DNA of 15,025 nt, from NCBI GenBank assembly GCA_052389755.1, contig JBQTHP010000048.1:1-15025 (forward strand), read 5' to 3'. Origin of the DNA: JBQTHP01 sp052389755. Lineage in GTDB: Bacteria; Pseudomonadota; Gammaproteobacteria; Steroidobacterales; Steroidobacteraceae. The notes under the pieces are model-generated. The model worked only from the letters and a program-made list of their open reading frames with translations, was not told the DNA's origin and made no database searches. Both the position numbers and the translations under genes were made by a program. This document shows positions 1 to 7,200 of the stretch, piece by piece (position 1 is the first letter of the stretch; every line of letters begins with the position of its first letter).

Positions 1-31
1 CGAGGTGGGAGGGGCGAGGGGCATTGAAAGA

Positions 32-62
32 CGCGCGCTGCAGCTCGCCGCCGCAGCGCGCG
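32..62 (-). terminator. Candidate Rho-independent terminator of csbD
   Basis: A perfect 10-bp inverted repeat (arms 32-41 and 53-62, 11-base loop) lies 16 bases beyond the csbD stop. On the minus strand the second arm is followed by TCTTTC, a short pyrimidine-rich run rather than a full U tract. The hairpin is very GC-rich and well placed, so a terminator is likely. The poor U tract keeps confidence moderate. Confidence 0.5.
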
Positions 63-78
63 CGGATTGCATCGAATC

Positions 79-285
79 TCAGCTCGGACGCTGCTGCGTC
101 TCCCACTGCCGGATCTGCCTGTCGACCTCTTCCTTCGAGAGGCCGTACTTTTCCTGGATCTTGCCCGCGAGCTTCTCGCGCTGTCCGGCGACCTGCTCGA
201 GCTCATCGTCCGTGAGATCGCCCCACTGCTGCTTGGCCTTGCCTTTGAACTGCTTCCAGTTGCCCTGAATCTGATCCCAGTTCAT
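79..285 (-). CDS. CsbD family stress-response protein
   Basis: This is a 68-residue hydrophilic protein with the CsbD-family pattern: N-terminal MNWDQIQGNWKQFKGKAKQQ, the central W-G-D-L-T-D-D-E-L segment, then a basic/acidic helix with GKIQEKYG. Family members are small, abundant proteins induced by general or envelope stress; their biochemical role is not known. The start is secure: an excellent ribosome binding site (GGAGGA, plus-strand 292-297) precedes the ATG. The length is normal for the family. It is divergent from the catabolic cluster and has its own candidate promoter (ECF-sigma type) and terminator, so it is probably a single-gene stress unit unrelated to the aromatic genes next door. 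Confidence 0.9.
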   Translation of the reverse strand: MNWDQIQGNWKQFKGKAKQQWGDLTDDELEQVAGQREKLAGKIQEKYGLSKEEVDRQIRQWETQQRPS

Positions 286-322
286 GTGTCTTCCTCCGTT
301 GATATCCTGGTGGACGGAAGCG

Positions 323-347
323 AACGGTTTTCAGGACGAATAGTTCC
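323..347 (-). promoter_or_regulatory. Candidate ECF-sigma (EcfG-like) promoter of csbD
   Basis: On the minus strand GGAAC (347 to 343) is followed by exactly 16 bases and then CGTT (326 to 323). This matches the GGAAC-N16/17-CGTT pattern known for the EcfG/PhyR general stress response of Alphaproteobacteria. It also resembles the AAC/CGT logic of other ECF sigma factors. The predicted transcript would start about 30 bases before the csbD ribosome binding site and ATG. Position, strand and the stress nature of the target gene agree, but no start site has been measured. Confidence 0.5.
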
Positions 348-395
348 CAATTTCTCCTGGAAGAAGCGACAATCGCGCTCGCGAAGGAAGCAACG

Positions 396-647
396 ATGAC
401 CGACACTGTCGAGCAGCCGGCGCTGGTTCCAAAAGAAAACGACGCTACGGCCGCGGCTCTCGCGCGTGTTGCCGGGAGCCTGGATATGCTGGCGAGCGTC
501 CTCGCCGCCCTTCCCGAGAAGAACCCGACGCTCTGGGAGACGGCACAATCGGCGAAGCAGCTCAAGGATCTCAATCTTGCCTGCTCGCACCTGCGCCAGC
601 ACGCGCGCGAGCTCGAGGATCTCGTCACCGGATTGAAGGAGTCATGA
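396..647 (+). CDS. Small helical protein of unknown function
   Basis: This encodes 83 residues; I do not recognise a family. The sequence is charged and alanine/leucine-rich, with no signal peptide, membrane segment or cysteine motif beyond a single cysteine. Residues 20-83 look almost entirely alpha-helical (for example LARVAGSLDMLASVLAALP and LRQHARELEDLVTGLKES), which suggests a small helical bundle or a coiled-coil partner. The ATG has a good ribosome binding site (AAGGAAG near 383-389). The stop (645-647) overlaps another ATG at 644, which begins a 12-codon reading frame whose TGA (680-682) overlaps the GTG start of the following hydrolase. It is placed as the first gene of the plus-strand run, but nothing ties it functionally to aromatic catabolism. 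Confidence 0.6.
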   Translation: MTDTVEQPALVPKENDATAAALARVAGSLDMLASVLAALPEKNPTLWETAQSAKQLKDLNLACSHLRQHARELEDLVTGLKES

Positions 648-678
648 GTCGATCGAACGGACGACCGAAAACCACGCC

Positions 679-1434
679 GTGATCTTTCATCGCGTCGACG
701 GTCCCGTCGGGGCGCCCGTCGTGGTGCTGTCGAATTCGCTGGGCACCTCCCACGGCATGTGGGACACGCAGCTTCCCTCACTCGCGCGTCACTTTCGCGT
801 GCTCTGCTACGACACGCGCGGCCACGGCGCATCCCACGTTCCGCCCGGCCCTTACGACATGGCGGCACTCGGCCGCGATGTCCTCGGACTTCTCGACACG
901 GCAGGGATCCAACGCGCCAGTTTCTGCGGCCTGTCGCTCGGAGGCATGACGGGCATGTGGCTCGCCGCCCATGCGTCGGAGCGGGTGGACCGGCTGGTTC
1001 TCTGCAACACGTCGAGCCACATGGGCGCGCCGGAAACCTGGAACACCCGCATCGATGCAGTGCGCCGGGGCGGCATGGCCGCGATCACCGAAGGCGTGAT
1101 CGAACGGTGGTTCACGCCGGAGTTTCGCGCGGCGGAGCCCGCGGCCGTCGAGCGGATCCGGCAGATGCTTCTGACCACGTCCCCGGAGGGCTACGTCGCC
1201 TGCGCGGCGGCCGTGCGCGACATGGATTTGCGCGCTGATCTGGCATCGATCTCCGCGCCGACACTCGTGGTGAGCGGCACGCGCGATCCCGCGACGCCGC
1301 CCGAGCATCTGCGCTTCATCGCCGACAACGTGCGAGGCGCGCGGCTCGTGGAGTTGCCGACGGCTCACCTTTCCAATATCGGGGCGCAGCTCGCGTTCAC
1401 TCGCACGCTTACGGATTTTCTGCTGGGTCGGTGA
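679..1434 (+). CDS. pcaD: Alpha/beta hydrolase, 3-oxoadipate enol-lactonase type (PcaD-like)
   Basis: This 251-residue alpha/beta-hydrolase has a clear catalytic triad: nucleophile Ser86 in G-L-S-L-G-G, Asp203 in S-G-T-R-D and His230. The oxyanion region N-S-L-G-T (19-23), the Y-D-T-R-G-H-G strand (44-50) and the overall length match 3-oxoadipate enol-lactonases. These hydrolyse the enol-lactone to 3-oxoadipate in the ortho (beta-ketoadipate) pathway. The start is a GTG with a weak ribosome binding site, so translation may depend on coupling with the reading frame that ends there. The neighbours encode the competing 4,5-cleavage route, and no PcaB, PcaC or PcaIJ is present. It may therefore act on a different lactone or ester, or be a leftover of another pathway. 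The family assignment is firm; the substrate is inferred. Confidence 0.75.
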   Translation: MIFHRVDGPVGAPVVVLSNSLGTSHGMWDTQLPSLARHFRVLCYDTRGHGASHVPPGPYDMAALGRDVLGLLDTAGIQRASFCGLSLGGMTGMWLAAHASERVDRLVLCNTSSHMGAPETWNTRIDAVRRGGMAAITEGVIERWFTPEFRAAEPAAVERIRQMLLTTSPEGYVACAAAVRDMDLRADLASISAPTLVVSGTRDPATPPEHLRFIADNVRGARLVELPTAHLSNIGAQLAFTRTLTDFLLGR

Positions 1435-1442
1435 ACTGACCA

Positions 1443-2621
1443 ATGCGCACGCAGGTTGGAGTTCTCGGGGCGGGTCCGGCGGGTCTGCTGCTCTCGCACC
1501 TGCTGCAGCTTCGCGGCATCGAGTCGGTCGTTCTCGAGGTGCGCAGTCGCGGCAGCATCGAGTCCACCATTCGCGCCGGCGTTCTCGAACAGGGCAGCGT
1601 GGATCTGCTCATCGAGTCTGGCGTCGGCGACCGCATGCGCAGCGAGGGTGCCGTCCACCACGGCATCGAGCTTCGGTTCGACGGGCGAGGGCACCGCATC
1701 GATCTCACGGAGCTCACCGGCGGACGCGCGATCACGGTGTACGCCCAGCACGAGGTCATCAAGGATCTCGTGCACGCGCGACTCGAGGCGGGCGGCGCCG
1801 TCCTGTTCGACGTGCGCGACGTGAGCGTGCACGACATCGACAGCGCACGGCCGACGATTCGCTTCGTGCACGGCGGACGCACCGAGGAGCTTGCGTGCGA
1901 TTTTCTCGCGGGCTGCGATGGCTCTCACGGCATCTCGCGGGGCGCCGTCCCGAAGAACGTGCTGCGCACGTACGAGCGCGTGTATCCATCCGGATGGTTC
2001 GGGTTTCTGGTCGAGGCTGCGCCCTCGAGCACCGAGCTCATCTACGCGCTCCACGAGCGCGGCTTCGCGCTGGTCAGCACGCGTTCACCGACGGTGCAGC
2101 GCATGTACTTCCAGTGCGACCCGCACGACGACGTCGCCAACTGGCCGGACGCGCGGATCTGGGAGGAGATGCGCGCCCGCCTCGCGACGATCGACGGATG
2201 GAAGCCGATCGAAGGGCCGATCATCCAGAAGAGCATCGTCGCGATGCGCAGCTTCGTCGCCGAGCCGATGCAGCACGGACGGCTGTTCCTGGCGGGCGAT
2301 GCGGCGCACATCGTGCCGCCGACCGGTGCGAAGGGGATGAACCTCGCGGTAGCGGATGTCCGTCGGCTCACGGACGCGCTCACCGGGTTCTACGCCGAAG
2401 GACGCGAGAACCTGCTCAGGCAGTACTCCGCGACGTGCCTGCGGCGCGTGTGGAAGGCACAACGCTTTTCATGGTGGATGACGACCATGCTGCATCGCTT
2501 CGCCGATGACTCGGCATTCGACCGGCGCCGGCAGCTCGCGGAGCTCGACTACGTCACGAGCTCCCGCGCCGCAGCCACGAGCCTGGCGGAGAACTACGTC
2601 GGCCTTCCGTGGGACGGCTGA
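1443..2621 (+). CDS. pobA: 4-hydroxybenzoate 3-monooxygenase
   Basis: This flavoprotein hydroxylates 4-hydroxybenzoate to protocatechuate using NAD(P)H and O2. It has 392 residues, against about 394 in the classic Pseudomonas enzyme, and key residues fall at the very same numbers. The FAD-binding G-A-G-P-A-G is at 9-14, Arg44 is present, and the substrate pocket has Tyr201, Ser212, Arg214, Tyr222 and Tyr385. G-D286-A-A-H is followed by Pro293-Thr294. This preservation of register makes the call very strong and supports the ATG at 1443. The gene begins eight bases after the upstream hydrolase and supplies the substrate for LigAB farther downstream. Its divergently transcribed regulator (PobR or PobC type), common elsewhere, is absent here. 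Confidence 0.96.
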   Translation: MRTQVGVLGAGPAGLLLSHLLQLRGIESVVLEVRSRGSIESTIRAGVLEQGSVDLLIESGVGDRMRSEGAVHHGIELRFDGRGHRIDLTELTGGRAITVYAQHEVIKDLVHARLEAGGAVLFDVRDVSVHDIDSARPTIRFVHGGRTEELACDFLAGCDGSHGISRGAVPKNVLRTYERVYPSGWFGFLVEAAPSSTELIYALHERGFALVSTRSPTVQRMYFQCDPHDDVANWPDARIWEEMRARLATIDGWKPIEGPIIQKSIVAMRSFVAEPMQHGRLFLAGDAAHIVPPTGAKGMNLAVADVRRLTDALTGFYAEGRENLLRQYSATCLRRVWKAQRFSWWMTTMLHRFADDSAFDRRRQLAELDYVTSSRAAATSLAENYVGLPWDG

Positions 2622-2639
2622 CCGACGTATCGTCCGGAT

Positions 2640-3482
2640 ATGACTCTCGAAACTCTCTCGGAGCACCGCTCGTTCGGCGGCCGGCAAGGGTTCTACCGTC
2701 ACAAGAGCCGCGAGACGGGAACCGACATGCGCTTCGCGGTGTACAGGCCGCCGCAGGCGCAGGCGGGCAAGGTCCCCGTCGTGTGGTTTCTCTCCGGGCT
2801 CACCTGCACCGAGGAGAATTTCGCGACGAAGGCGGGCGCGCAGCGCGTCGCCGCGGAGCTCGGCCTGGTGCTCGTCGCACCCGATACGAGTCCGCGTGGC
2901 CCCGACGTGCCCGGCGATCCACAAGGTGCGTACGATTTCGGCCTGGGAGCGGGCTTTTACGTGGACGCCACGCAACCGCCCTGGTCGAAGAACTATCGAA
3001 TGTATTCATACGTCACACGCGAGCTTCCCGAGCTGATCTCCTCGAGATTTCCGGCGGACATGGATCGCCAGGGAATTACCGGTCATTCCATGGGCGGACA
3101 CGGGGCCCTCACCATCGCGCTGAAGAATCCGCAGCGGTTCCGGGCGGTCTCGGCGTTCGCGCCGATCTCGGCTCCCTCGCAGGTGCCGTGGGGCCAGAAG
3201 GCGCTCGGCGGCTATCTCGGTCCGGACCGGCAGACGTGGGACGAATACGACGCGACGGCGCTCATCCGCGCGGGGCGCCACGTAAAAGAGATCCTCGTCG
3301 ATCAGGGTGATGCCGATCAGTTCCTGCAGAATCAGCTGAAGCCGGAGCTGCTTGCCGCGGCCTGCAAGGCGCAGGGCATCGATCTCACGCTCAGGCTCCA
3401 GCAGGGATACGATCACAGCTACTACTTCATCGCTACGTTCATCGAAGACCATCTGCGTTGGCACCGCGCGCGGCTCGAATGA
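2640..3482 (+). CDS. fghA: S-formylglutathione hydrolase
   Basis: This esterase-D family enzyme hydrolyses S-formylglutathione to formate and glutathione, the last step of glutathione-dependent formaldehyde detoxification. It has 280 residues, normal for the family. Visible hallmarks are the L-S-G-L-T-C-T-E-E-N segment (51-60), nucleophile Ser150 in G-H-S-M-G-G-H-G-A, the acidic loop D-Q-G-D-A-D-Q-F (221-228) and His259 in G-Y-D-H-S-Y-Y-F-I. It lies 18 bases after pobA, and its TGA overlaps the next ATG (ATGA), so it is physically part of the aromatic operon. Formaldehyde is released when vanillate or related methoxyaromatics are O-demethylated. The location therefore suggests that such compounds enter through this pathway, although no demethylase is in the window. 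Confidence 0.93.
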   Translation: MTLETLSEHRSFGGRQGFYRHKSRETGTDMRFAVYRPPQAQAGKVPVVWFLSGLTCTEENFATKAGAQRVAAELGLVLVAPDTSPRGPDVPGDPQGAYDFGLGAGFYVDATQPPWSKNYRMYSYVTRELPELISSRFPADMDRQGITGHSMGGHGALTIALKNPQRFRAVSAFAPISAPSQVPWGQKALGGYLGPDRQTWDEYDATALIRAGRHVKEILVDQGDADQFLQNQLKPELLAAACKAQGIDLTLRLQQGYDHSYYFIATFIEDHLRWHRARLE

Positions 3483-4171
3483 TGGCAGTCGTCGTCAGAA
3501 ACATTCGCCGCATCGATCGCAGGATCGCCGATGGCTTTCAGGCGTTCGGCGTGGCCACGGTGCACGAGGCACAGGGCCGGATCGGGCTGCTCGCGCCCTG
3601 CATGCGCCCCATCTACGCCGGCTCACGCATCGCGGGTTCGGCGGTGACCGTCAGCGCCGCTCCCGCCGACAACTGGATGATCCACGTCGCCGTCGAGCAG
3701 TGCCGGGACGGCGACGTTCTGGTGGTGGCACCCACCTCGTATTCGGATGCAGGATATTTCGGCGAGTTGCTCGCCTGCTCGCTGAAGGCGCGCGCCGTTC
3801 GCGGGCTCATCATCGATGCCGGTGTGCGCGACGTGCGCGATCTCACTGCGATGCGGTTTCCCGTCTGGTCGACGTGCATCTCGGCGCAGGGCACGGTCAA
3901 AGAGACGCTGGGCAGCGTCAACGTACCGGTCGTCTGCGCCGGCGCGCTGATTCACCCGGGCGACCTCATCGTCGCGGATGACGATGGCGTGTGCGTCGTC
4001 GCACGCGAGCAGGCAGGCGACATTCTTCAGAAGTGCGCGGCACGCGAAGAGAAGGAAGCGCAGGTGCGCGAGCGCCTCAAGGCCGGAGAGCTGGGTCTTG
4101 ACGTCTACGGGATGCGAGGGCGCCTGGCCGAGAAGGGCCTGCAGTACGTCGATCAGCCTCCGGAGGACTAG
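3479..4171 (+). CDS. ligK: 4-carboxy-4-hydroxy-2-oxoadipate aldolase
   Basis: This class II metal-dependent aldolase, also called ProA or HMG/CHA aldolase, splits 4-carboxy-4-hydroxy-2-oxoadipate into pyruvate and oxaloacetate, the final step of the route. It has 230 residues from the first ATG. The typical segments are V-H-E-A-Q-G-R-I-G-L-L near the N terminus, M-R-P-I-Y-A-G, N-W-M-I-H-V-A, G-V-R-D (Arg116-Asp117 counted from the second ATG) for metal and substrate binding, and V-A-D-D-D-G-V near the C terminus. Two ATGs are adjacent (3479 and 3482). The first overlaps the fghA stop as ATGA, and either is plausible. An in-frame extension upstream to 3458 lies inside fghA and is unlikely to be used. 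The stop codon is embedded in a 14-bp palindrome. Confidence 0.93.
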   Translation: MMAVVVRNIRRIDRRIADGFQAFGVATVHEAQGRIGLLAPCMRPIYAGSRIAGSAVTVSAAPADNWMIHVAVEQCRDGDVLVVAPTSYSDAGYFGELLACSLKARAVRGLIIDAGVRDVRDLTAMRFPVWSTCISAQGTVKETLGSVNVPVVCAGALIHPGDLIVADDDGVCVVAREQAGDILQKCAAREEKEAQVRERLKAGELGLDVYGMRGRLAEKGLQYVDQPPED

Positions 4172-4181
4172 GAGCTCCTAG
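4168..4181. repeat. 14-bp perfect palindrome at the ligK/galD junction
   Basis: CTAGGAG followed directly by its reverse complement CTCCTAG forms a perfect palindrome that includes the ligK stop codon and ends 7 bases before the next ATG. The best Shine-Dalgarno-like sequence of the downstream gene (AGGAG) lies inside it, about 14 bases from the ATG and thus too far for normal use. It could be a protein-binding site or an RNA element that limits coupling at this junction. Function is unknown. Confidence 0.55.
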
Positions 4182-4188
4182 GTCCCGC

Positions 4189-5286
4189 ATGCTGACGGCG
4201 ATCCGTTGTACTGTGATGCGGGGCGGGACTTCGAAGGGTCTTTTTTTCGATCGCCGCGATCTGCCCGCCGACGCTGAGACGCGCGATCGCGTGCTGCTCG
4301 CGGCGATGGGTTCACCGGACATTCGCCAGATCGACGGTATGGGCGGTGCGCATCCGCTCACCAGCAAGGTGGCGGTCATCGCCCGATCCGATCGCGCAGA
4401 GGCGGACGTCGACTACCTCTTTCTTCAGGTGGTCGTCGAGAGGGCGGAAGTCAGCGACAGTCAGAACTGCGGCAACATCCTGGCGGGCGTAGGTCCGTGG
4501 GCGATCGAGAACGGCCTCGTACCGATCGCAGGTGCGACCACCCCGGTGCGCATTCACATGGTGAACACCGGAAGTATCGCCGTGGCGCATGTTTCGACGC
4601 CCGCCGGCGCGGTCGAGTACGACGGCAATGCCCGAATCGACGGCGTGCCGGGCATGGCGGCGGCCATTCCGATCGATTTTCTCGACGTTGCCGGTTCCAG
4701 TTGCGGGTCGCTTCTGCCGACGGATTCGGCCGTCGACGTCGTCGAGGGTGTCGAGCTCACCTGCATCGACAACGGCATGCCCGTCGTCATTCTTCGTGCG
4801 TCCGACCTCGGCAAGACCGGACAGGAGACGCCGGACGCGCTCGAGGGGGACGCGGATCTCAAGGCGCGCATCGAGCGGATTCGCCTCGCGGTCGGGCCGC
4901 GAATGAACCTCGGAGACGTTGCGAAGAAGACCGTTCCCAAGATGTGCCTCGTGTCGGCGCCGCGTGCCGGCGGTGCGATCGCGACGCGCACTTTCATTCC
5001 GCATCGGGTTCATGATGCGATCGGAGTTCTCGGCGCCGTCAGCGTCGCCACGGCGTGTGTCACGCCCGGTTCCATCGCGGCGCAGGTTGCGCGCATCGAA
5101 GGTGCGCACGGCACCCGGCGGCTCGACATCGAGCATCCGACCGGCTTTTTCACCGTCGAGATGGACGTCGAGCCGCAGGGCAGGGGAGTCAAGGTCAACC
5201 GATCAGCCCTGCTGCGCACGGCGCGCAAGCTGATGCGCGGCGAGATCTTCGTCCCGCGCGGGACCTGGAGGGGGCCGCCGCGATGA
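4189..5286 (+). CDS. galD: 4-oxalomesaconate isomerase/tautomerase (LigU/GalD type, PrpF family)
   Basis: This 365-residue member of the PrpF family consists of two diaminopimelate-epimerase-like halves. Clear family marks are M-R-G-G-T-S-K-G (10-17), I-D-G-M-G-G-A-H-P-L-T-S-K-V-A-V-I, and Q-N-C-G-N-I-L-A-G-V with Cys94, the cysteine in the family's usual catalytic position. In this pathway the enzyme isomerises 4-oxalomesaconate so that the hydratase can act; GalD does the equivalent tautomerisation in gallate degradation, and LigU is the sphingomonad counterpart. The location between ligK and ligJ makes this role much more likely than aconitate isomerisation (PrpF). Its TGA overlaps the ATG of ligJ (ATGA). 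The intercistronic region just before it carries the palindrome described separately. Confidence 0.88.
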   Translation: MLTAIRCTVMRGGTSKGLFFDRRDLPADAETRDRVLLAAMGSPDIRQIDGMGGAHPLTSKVAVIARSDRAEADVDYLFLQVVVERAEVSDSQNCGNILAGVGPWAIENGLVPIAGATTPVRIHMVNTGSIAVAHVSTPAGAVEYDGNARIDGVPGMAAAIPIDFLDVAGSSCGSLLPTDSAVDVVEGVELTCIDNGMPVVILRASDLGKTGQETPDALEGDADLKARIERIRLAVGPRMNLGDVAKKTVPKMCLVSAPRAGGAIATRTFIPHRVHDAIGVLGAVSVATACVTPGSIAAQVARIEGAHGTRRLDIEHPTGFFTVEMDVEPQGRGVKVNRSALLRTARKLMRGEIFVPRGTWRGPPR

Positions 5287-6305
5287 TCATCGACTGCCAT
5301 GGGCACTACACGACGGCGCCCGCCGCACATCAGAGCTTCCGCGACCAGCAGCTCGTGCGGCTCGAGAATCCGAGCCTGCCTGTACCGCGGCCGGCGCGCA
5401 TCAGCGACGATGAGATCCGCGAGACGATCGAAACCAATCAGTTGAAGTTGCAGCGGCAGCGCGGCGCGGACCTGACGATCTTCTCGCCGCGCGCCTCGGC
5501 CATGGCACACCACATCGGGGACGAGGCGACCTCCCAGGCCTGGACGCGGGCGTGCAACGACCTGATCTGGCGCGTGGTCAAGCTCTATCCGGAGAACTTC
5601 GCCGGCGTGTGCCAGCTGCCGCAGTCGCCGGGAGTGCCCATCAGCAATTCGATCGCGGAGCTCGAGCGGTGCGTCGCGGAGCTCGGCTTCGTCGGCTGCA
5701 ATCTGAATCCCGACCCTTCGGGCGGCCACTGGACGGCGCCACCGCTCACGGACCCGCACTGGTATCCGTTGTACGAAAAGATGGTGGAGCTCGACGTGCC
5801 GGCGATGATTCACGTGTCATCGTCGTGCAACCCGAATTTTCATGCCACGGGCGCGCACTACATCAACGCCGATACCACCGCGTTCATGCAGTTCATCGAG
5901 GGCAACCTCTTCAAGGATTTCCCCACGCTGCGTTTCATCATTCCCCATGGGGGAGGGGCGGTGCCCTATCATTGGGGGCGGTACCGTGGCCTTGCCGATA
6001 TGCTGAAGCGACCACCGCTCGTGCGGCACGTCATGAGGAACGTGTTCTTCGACACGTGCGTGTACCACCAGGCGGGAATTGACCTGCTCGTCGACGTGAT
6101 CGATATCGACAACATCCTGTTCGGCTCCGAGATGCTCGGCGCGGTGCGGGGCGTCGATCCCGAGACGGGGCAGTATTTCGACGACACCGCGCGCTACATC
6201 TACGCGCTCGACATCCCGAGGAACGACAAGCGCAGGATCTTCGAGCTGAATGCGCGCCGGGTGTACCCGCGCCTCGACGCCGCACTGCGGGCTCGAGGCA
6301 AATGA
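5283..6305 (+). CDS. ligJ: 4-oxalomesaconate hydratase (amidohydrolase type)
   Basis: This 340-residue member of the amidohydrolase superfamily hydrates the keto form of 4-oxalomesaconate to 4-carboxy-4-hydroxy-2-oxoadipate. Metal-site features are visible in order: D-C-H6-G-H8 at the N terminus, His177 in I-H-V-S-S-S, His222 in I-I-P-H-G-G-G, then D-T-C-V-Y-H and a late N-I-L-F-G-S-E-M-L strand bearing the final metal-site acid position of the fold. It is the LigJ kind and not the unrelated zinc-dependent GalB kind. The ATG at 5283 overlaps the galD stop, which fixes the start; the open frame continues upstream to 5055 only because galD is being read out of frame. Its own TGA overlaps ligI (ATGA). 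Confidence 0.92.
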   Translation: MIIDCHGHYTTAPAAHQSFRDQQLVRLENPSLPVPRPARISDDEIRETIETNQLKLQRQRGADLTIFSPRASAMAHHIGDEATSQAWTRACNDLIWRVVKLYPENFAGVCQLPQSPGVPISNSIAELERCVAELGFVGCNLNPDPSGGHWTAPPLTDPHWYPLYEKMVELDVPAMIHVSSSCNPNFHATGAHYINADTTAFMQFIEGNLFKDFPTLRFIIPHGGGAVPYHWGRYRGLADMLKRPPLVRHVMRNVFFDTCVYHQAGIDLLVDVIDIDNILFGSEMLGAVRGVDPETGQYFDDTARYIYALDIPRNDKRRIFELNARRVYPRLDAALRARGK

Positions 6306-7192
6306 GCGCGTTTCAGATGGACGCCGGCTGGCGGCCATTCCATCCGAATCCGTCAAAGCCGGCGTTTCGGCCGCCGCCAGGCGCCGTCGATGCTCACTGT
6401 CACGTCTTCGGTCCCGGTGATGTCTTTCCCTACGCGCCCGAACGGAAGTACACGCCTGCCGACGCGCCGAAAGAGAAGCTCTGGGCGCTGCGGGATCACC
6501 TCGGCTTCGAGCGCAACGTGATCGTGCAGGCCACCTGCCATGGCGCGGACAACCGTGCGCTGGTCGATGCACTGAAAGACGCGGAGGGCCGCGCGCGCGG
6601 CGTCGCAACAGTGAAGCACGACATCAGCGACGCAGAGCTGCACGCGCTGGATCACGCAGGCGTGCGCGGTGTGCGGTTCAACTTCGTCAAACGGCTGGTT
6701 GATACGGTGCCGCGCGACACACTCATGGATATCGCCGAACGGATCGAACCCCTGGGCTGGCACGTCGTCATCTACTTCGAGGCCGACGACCTTCCGGAGC
6801 TCTTCGATCTGTTCAGCACCTTGCCGACGACAGTGGTGGTGGATCACATGGGTTGCCCGGACGTGACGAAACCGGTCGATGGTCCGCAGTTCGAGCTGTT
6901 CGTGAAGCTGATGCGCGATCACGGCAATTTCTGGTCGAAGGTGAGCTGCCCGGAGCGGCTGTCGAAGAGCGGGCCGCCGGGATACGCAGACGTCGTTCCG
7001 TTCGCGCGGCGGATCGTCGAGGCTTTTCCCTACCGGGTACTGTGGGGCACGGATTGGCCGCATCCGAACATGAAGTCGCATATGCCCGATGACGGCAAGC
7101 TCGTCGATTTCATCCCGAAGATAGCCGCGTCGAAAGAGGTGCTAGGCAAGCTCCTCGTCGATAATCCGATGCGACTCTACTGGGACCGATAG
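6302..7192 (+). CDS. ligI: 2-pyrone-4,6-dicarboxylate hydrolase
   Basis: This 296-residue amidohydrolase-superfamily lactonase opens 2-pyrone-4,6-dicarboxylate to 4-oxalomesaconate. LigI enzymes are unusual in the superfamily for working without a bound metal. The expected signatures are all present: D-A-H32-C-H34-V-F-G-P, V-I-V-Q-A-T-C-H-G-A-D-N, G-V-R-G-V-R-F-N-F-V-K-R-L-V, V-D-H-M-G, and W-G-T-D251-W-P-H-P-N-M with the aspartate that activates water. The length agrees with characterised LigI. The ATG overlaps the ligJ stop by four bases, so the two are probably translated in a coupled way. It precedes ligA by eight bases. Confidence 0.95.
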   Translation: MSAFQMDAGWRPFHPNPSKPAFRPPPGAVDAHCHVFGPGDVFPYAPERKYTPADAPKEKLWALRDHLGFERNVIVQATCHGADNRALVDALKDAEGRARGVATVKHDISDAELHALDHAGVRGVRFNFVKRLVDTVPRDTLMDIAERIEPLGWHVVIYFEADDLPELFDLFSTLPTTVVVDHMGCPDVTKPVDGPQFELFVKLMRDHGNFWSKVSCPERLSKSGPPGYADVVPFARRIVEAFPYRVLWGTDWPHPNMKSHMPDDGKLVDFIPKIAASKEVLGKLLVDNPMRLYWDR

Positions 7193-7200
7193 GACGCTCC

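Noticed and set aside
203..868. 221-codon minus-strand frame covering csbD and the small unknown gene
   Set aside because: Composition is arginine/serine-rich without domain signs, and it conflicts with csbD and pcaD, which have clear family matches.
5055..5282. Upstream extension of ligJ
   Set aside because: It overlaps galD in another frame, and the family N terminus (M-I-I-D-C-H-G-H) begins exactly at 5283.
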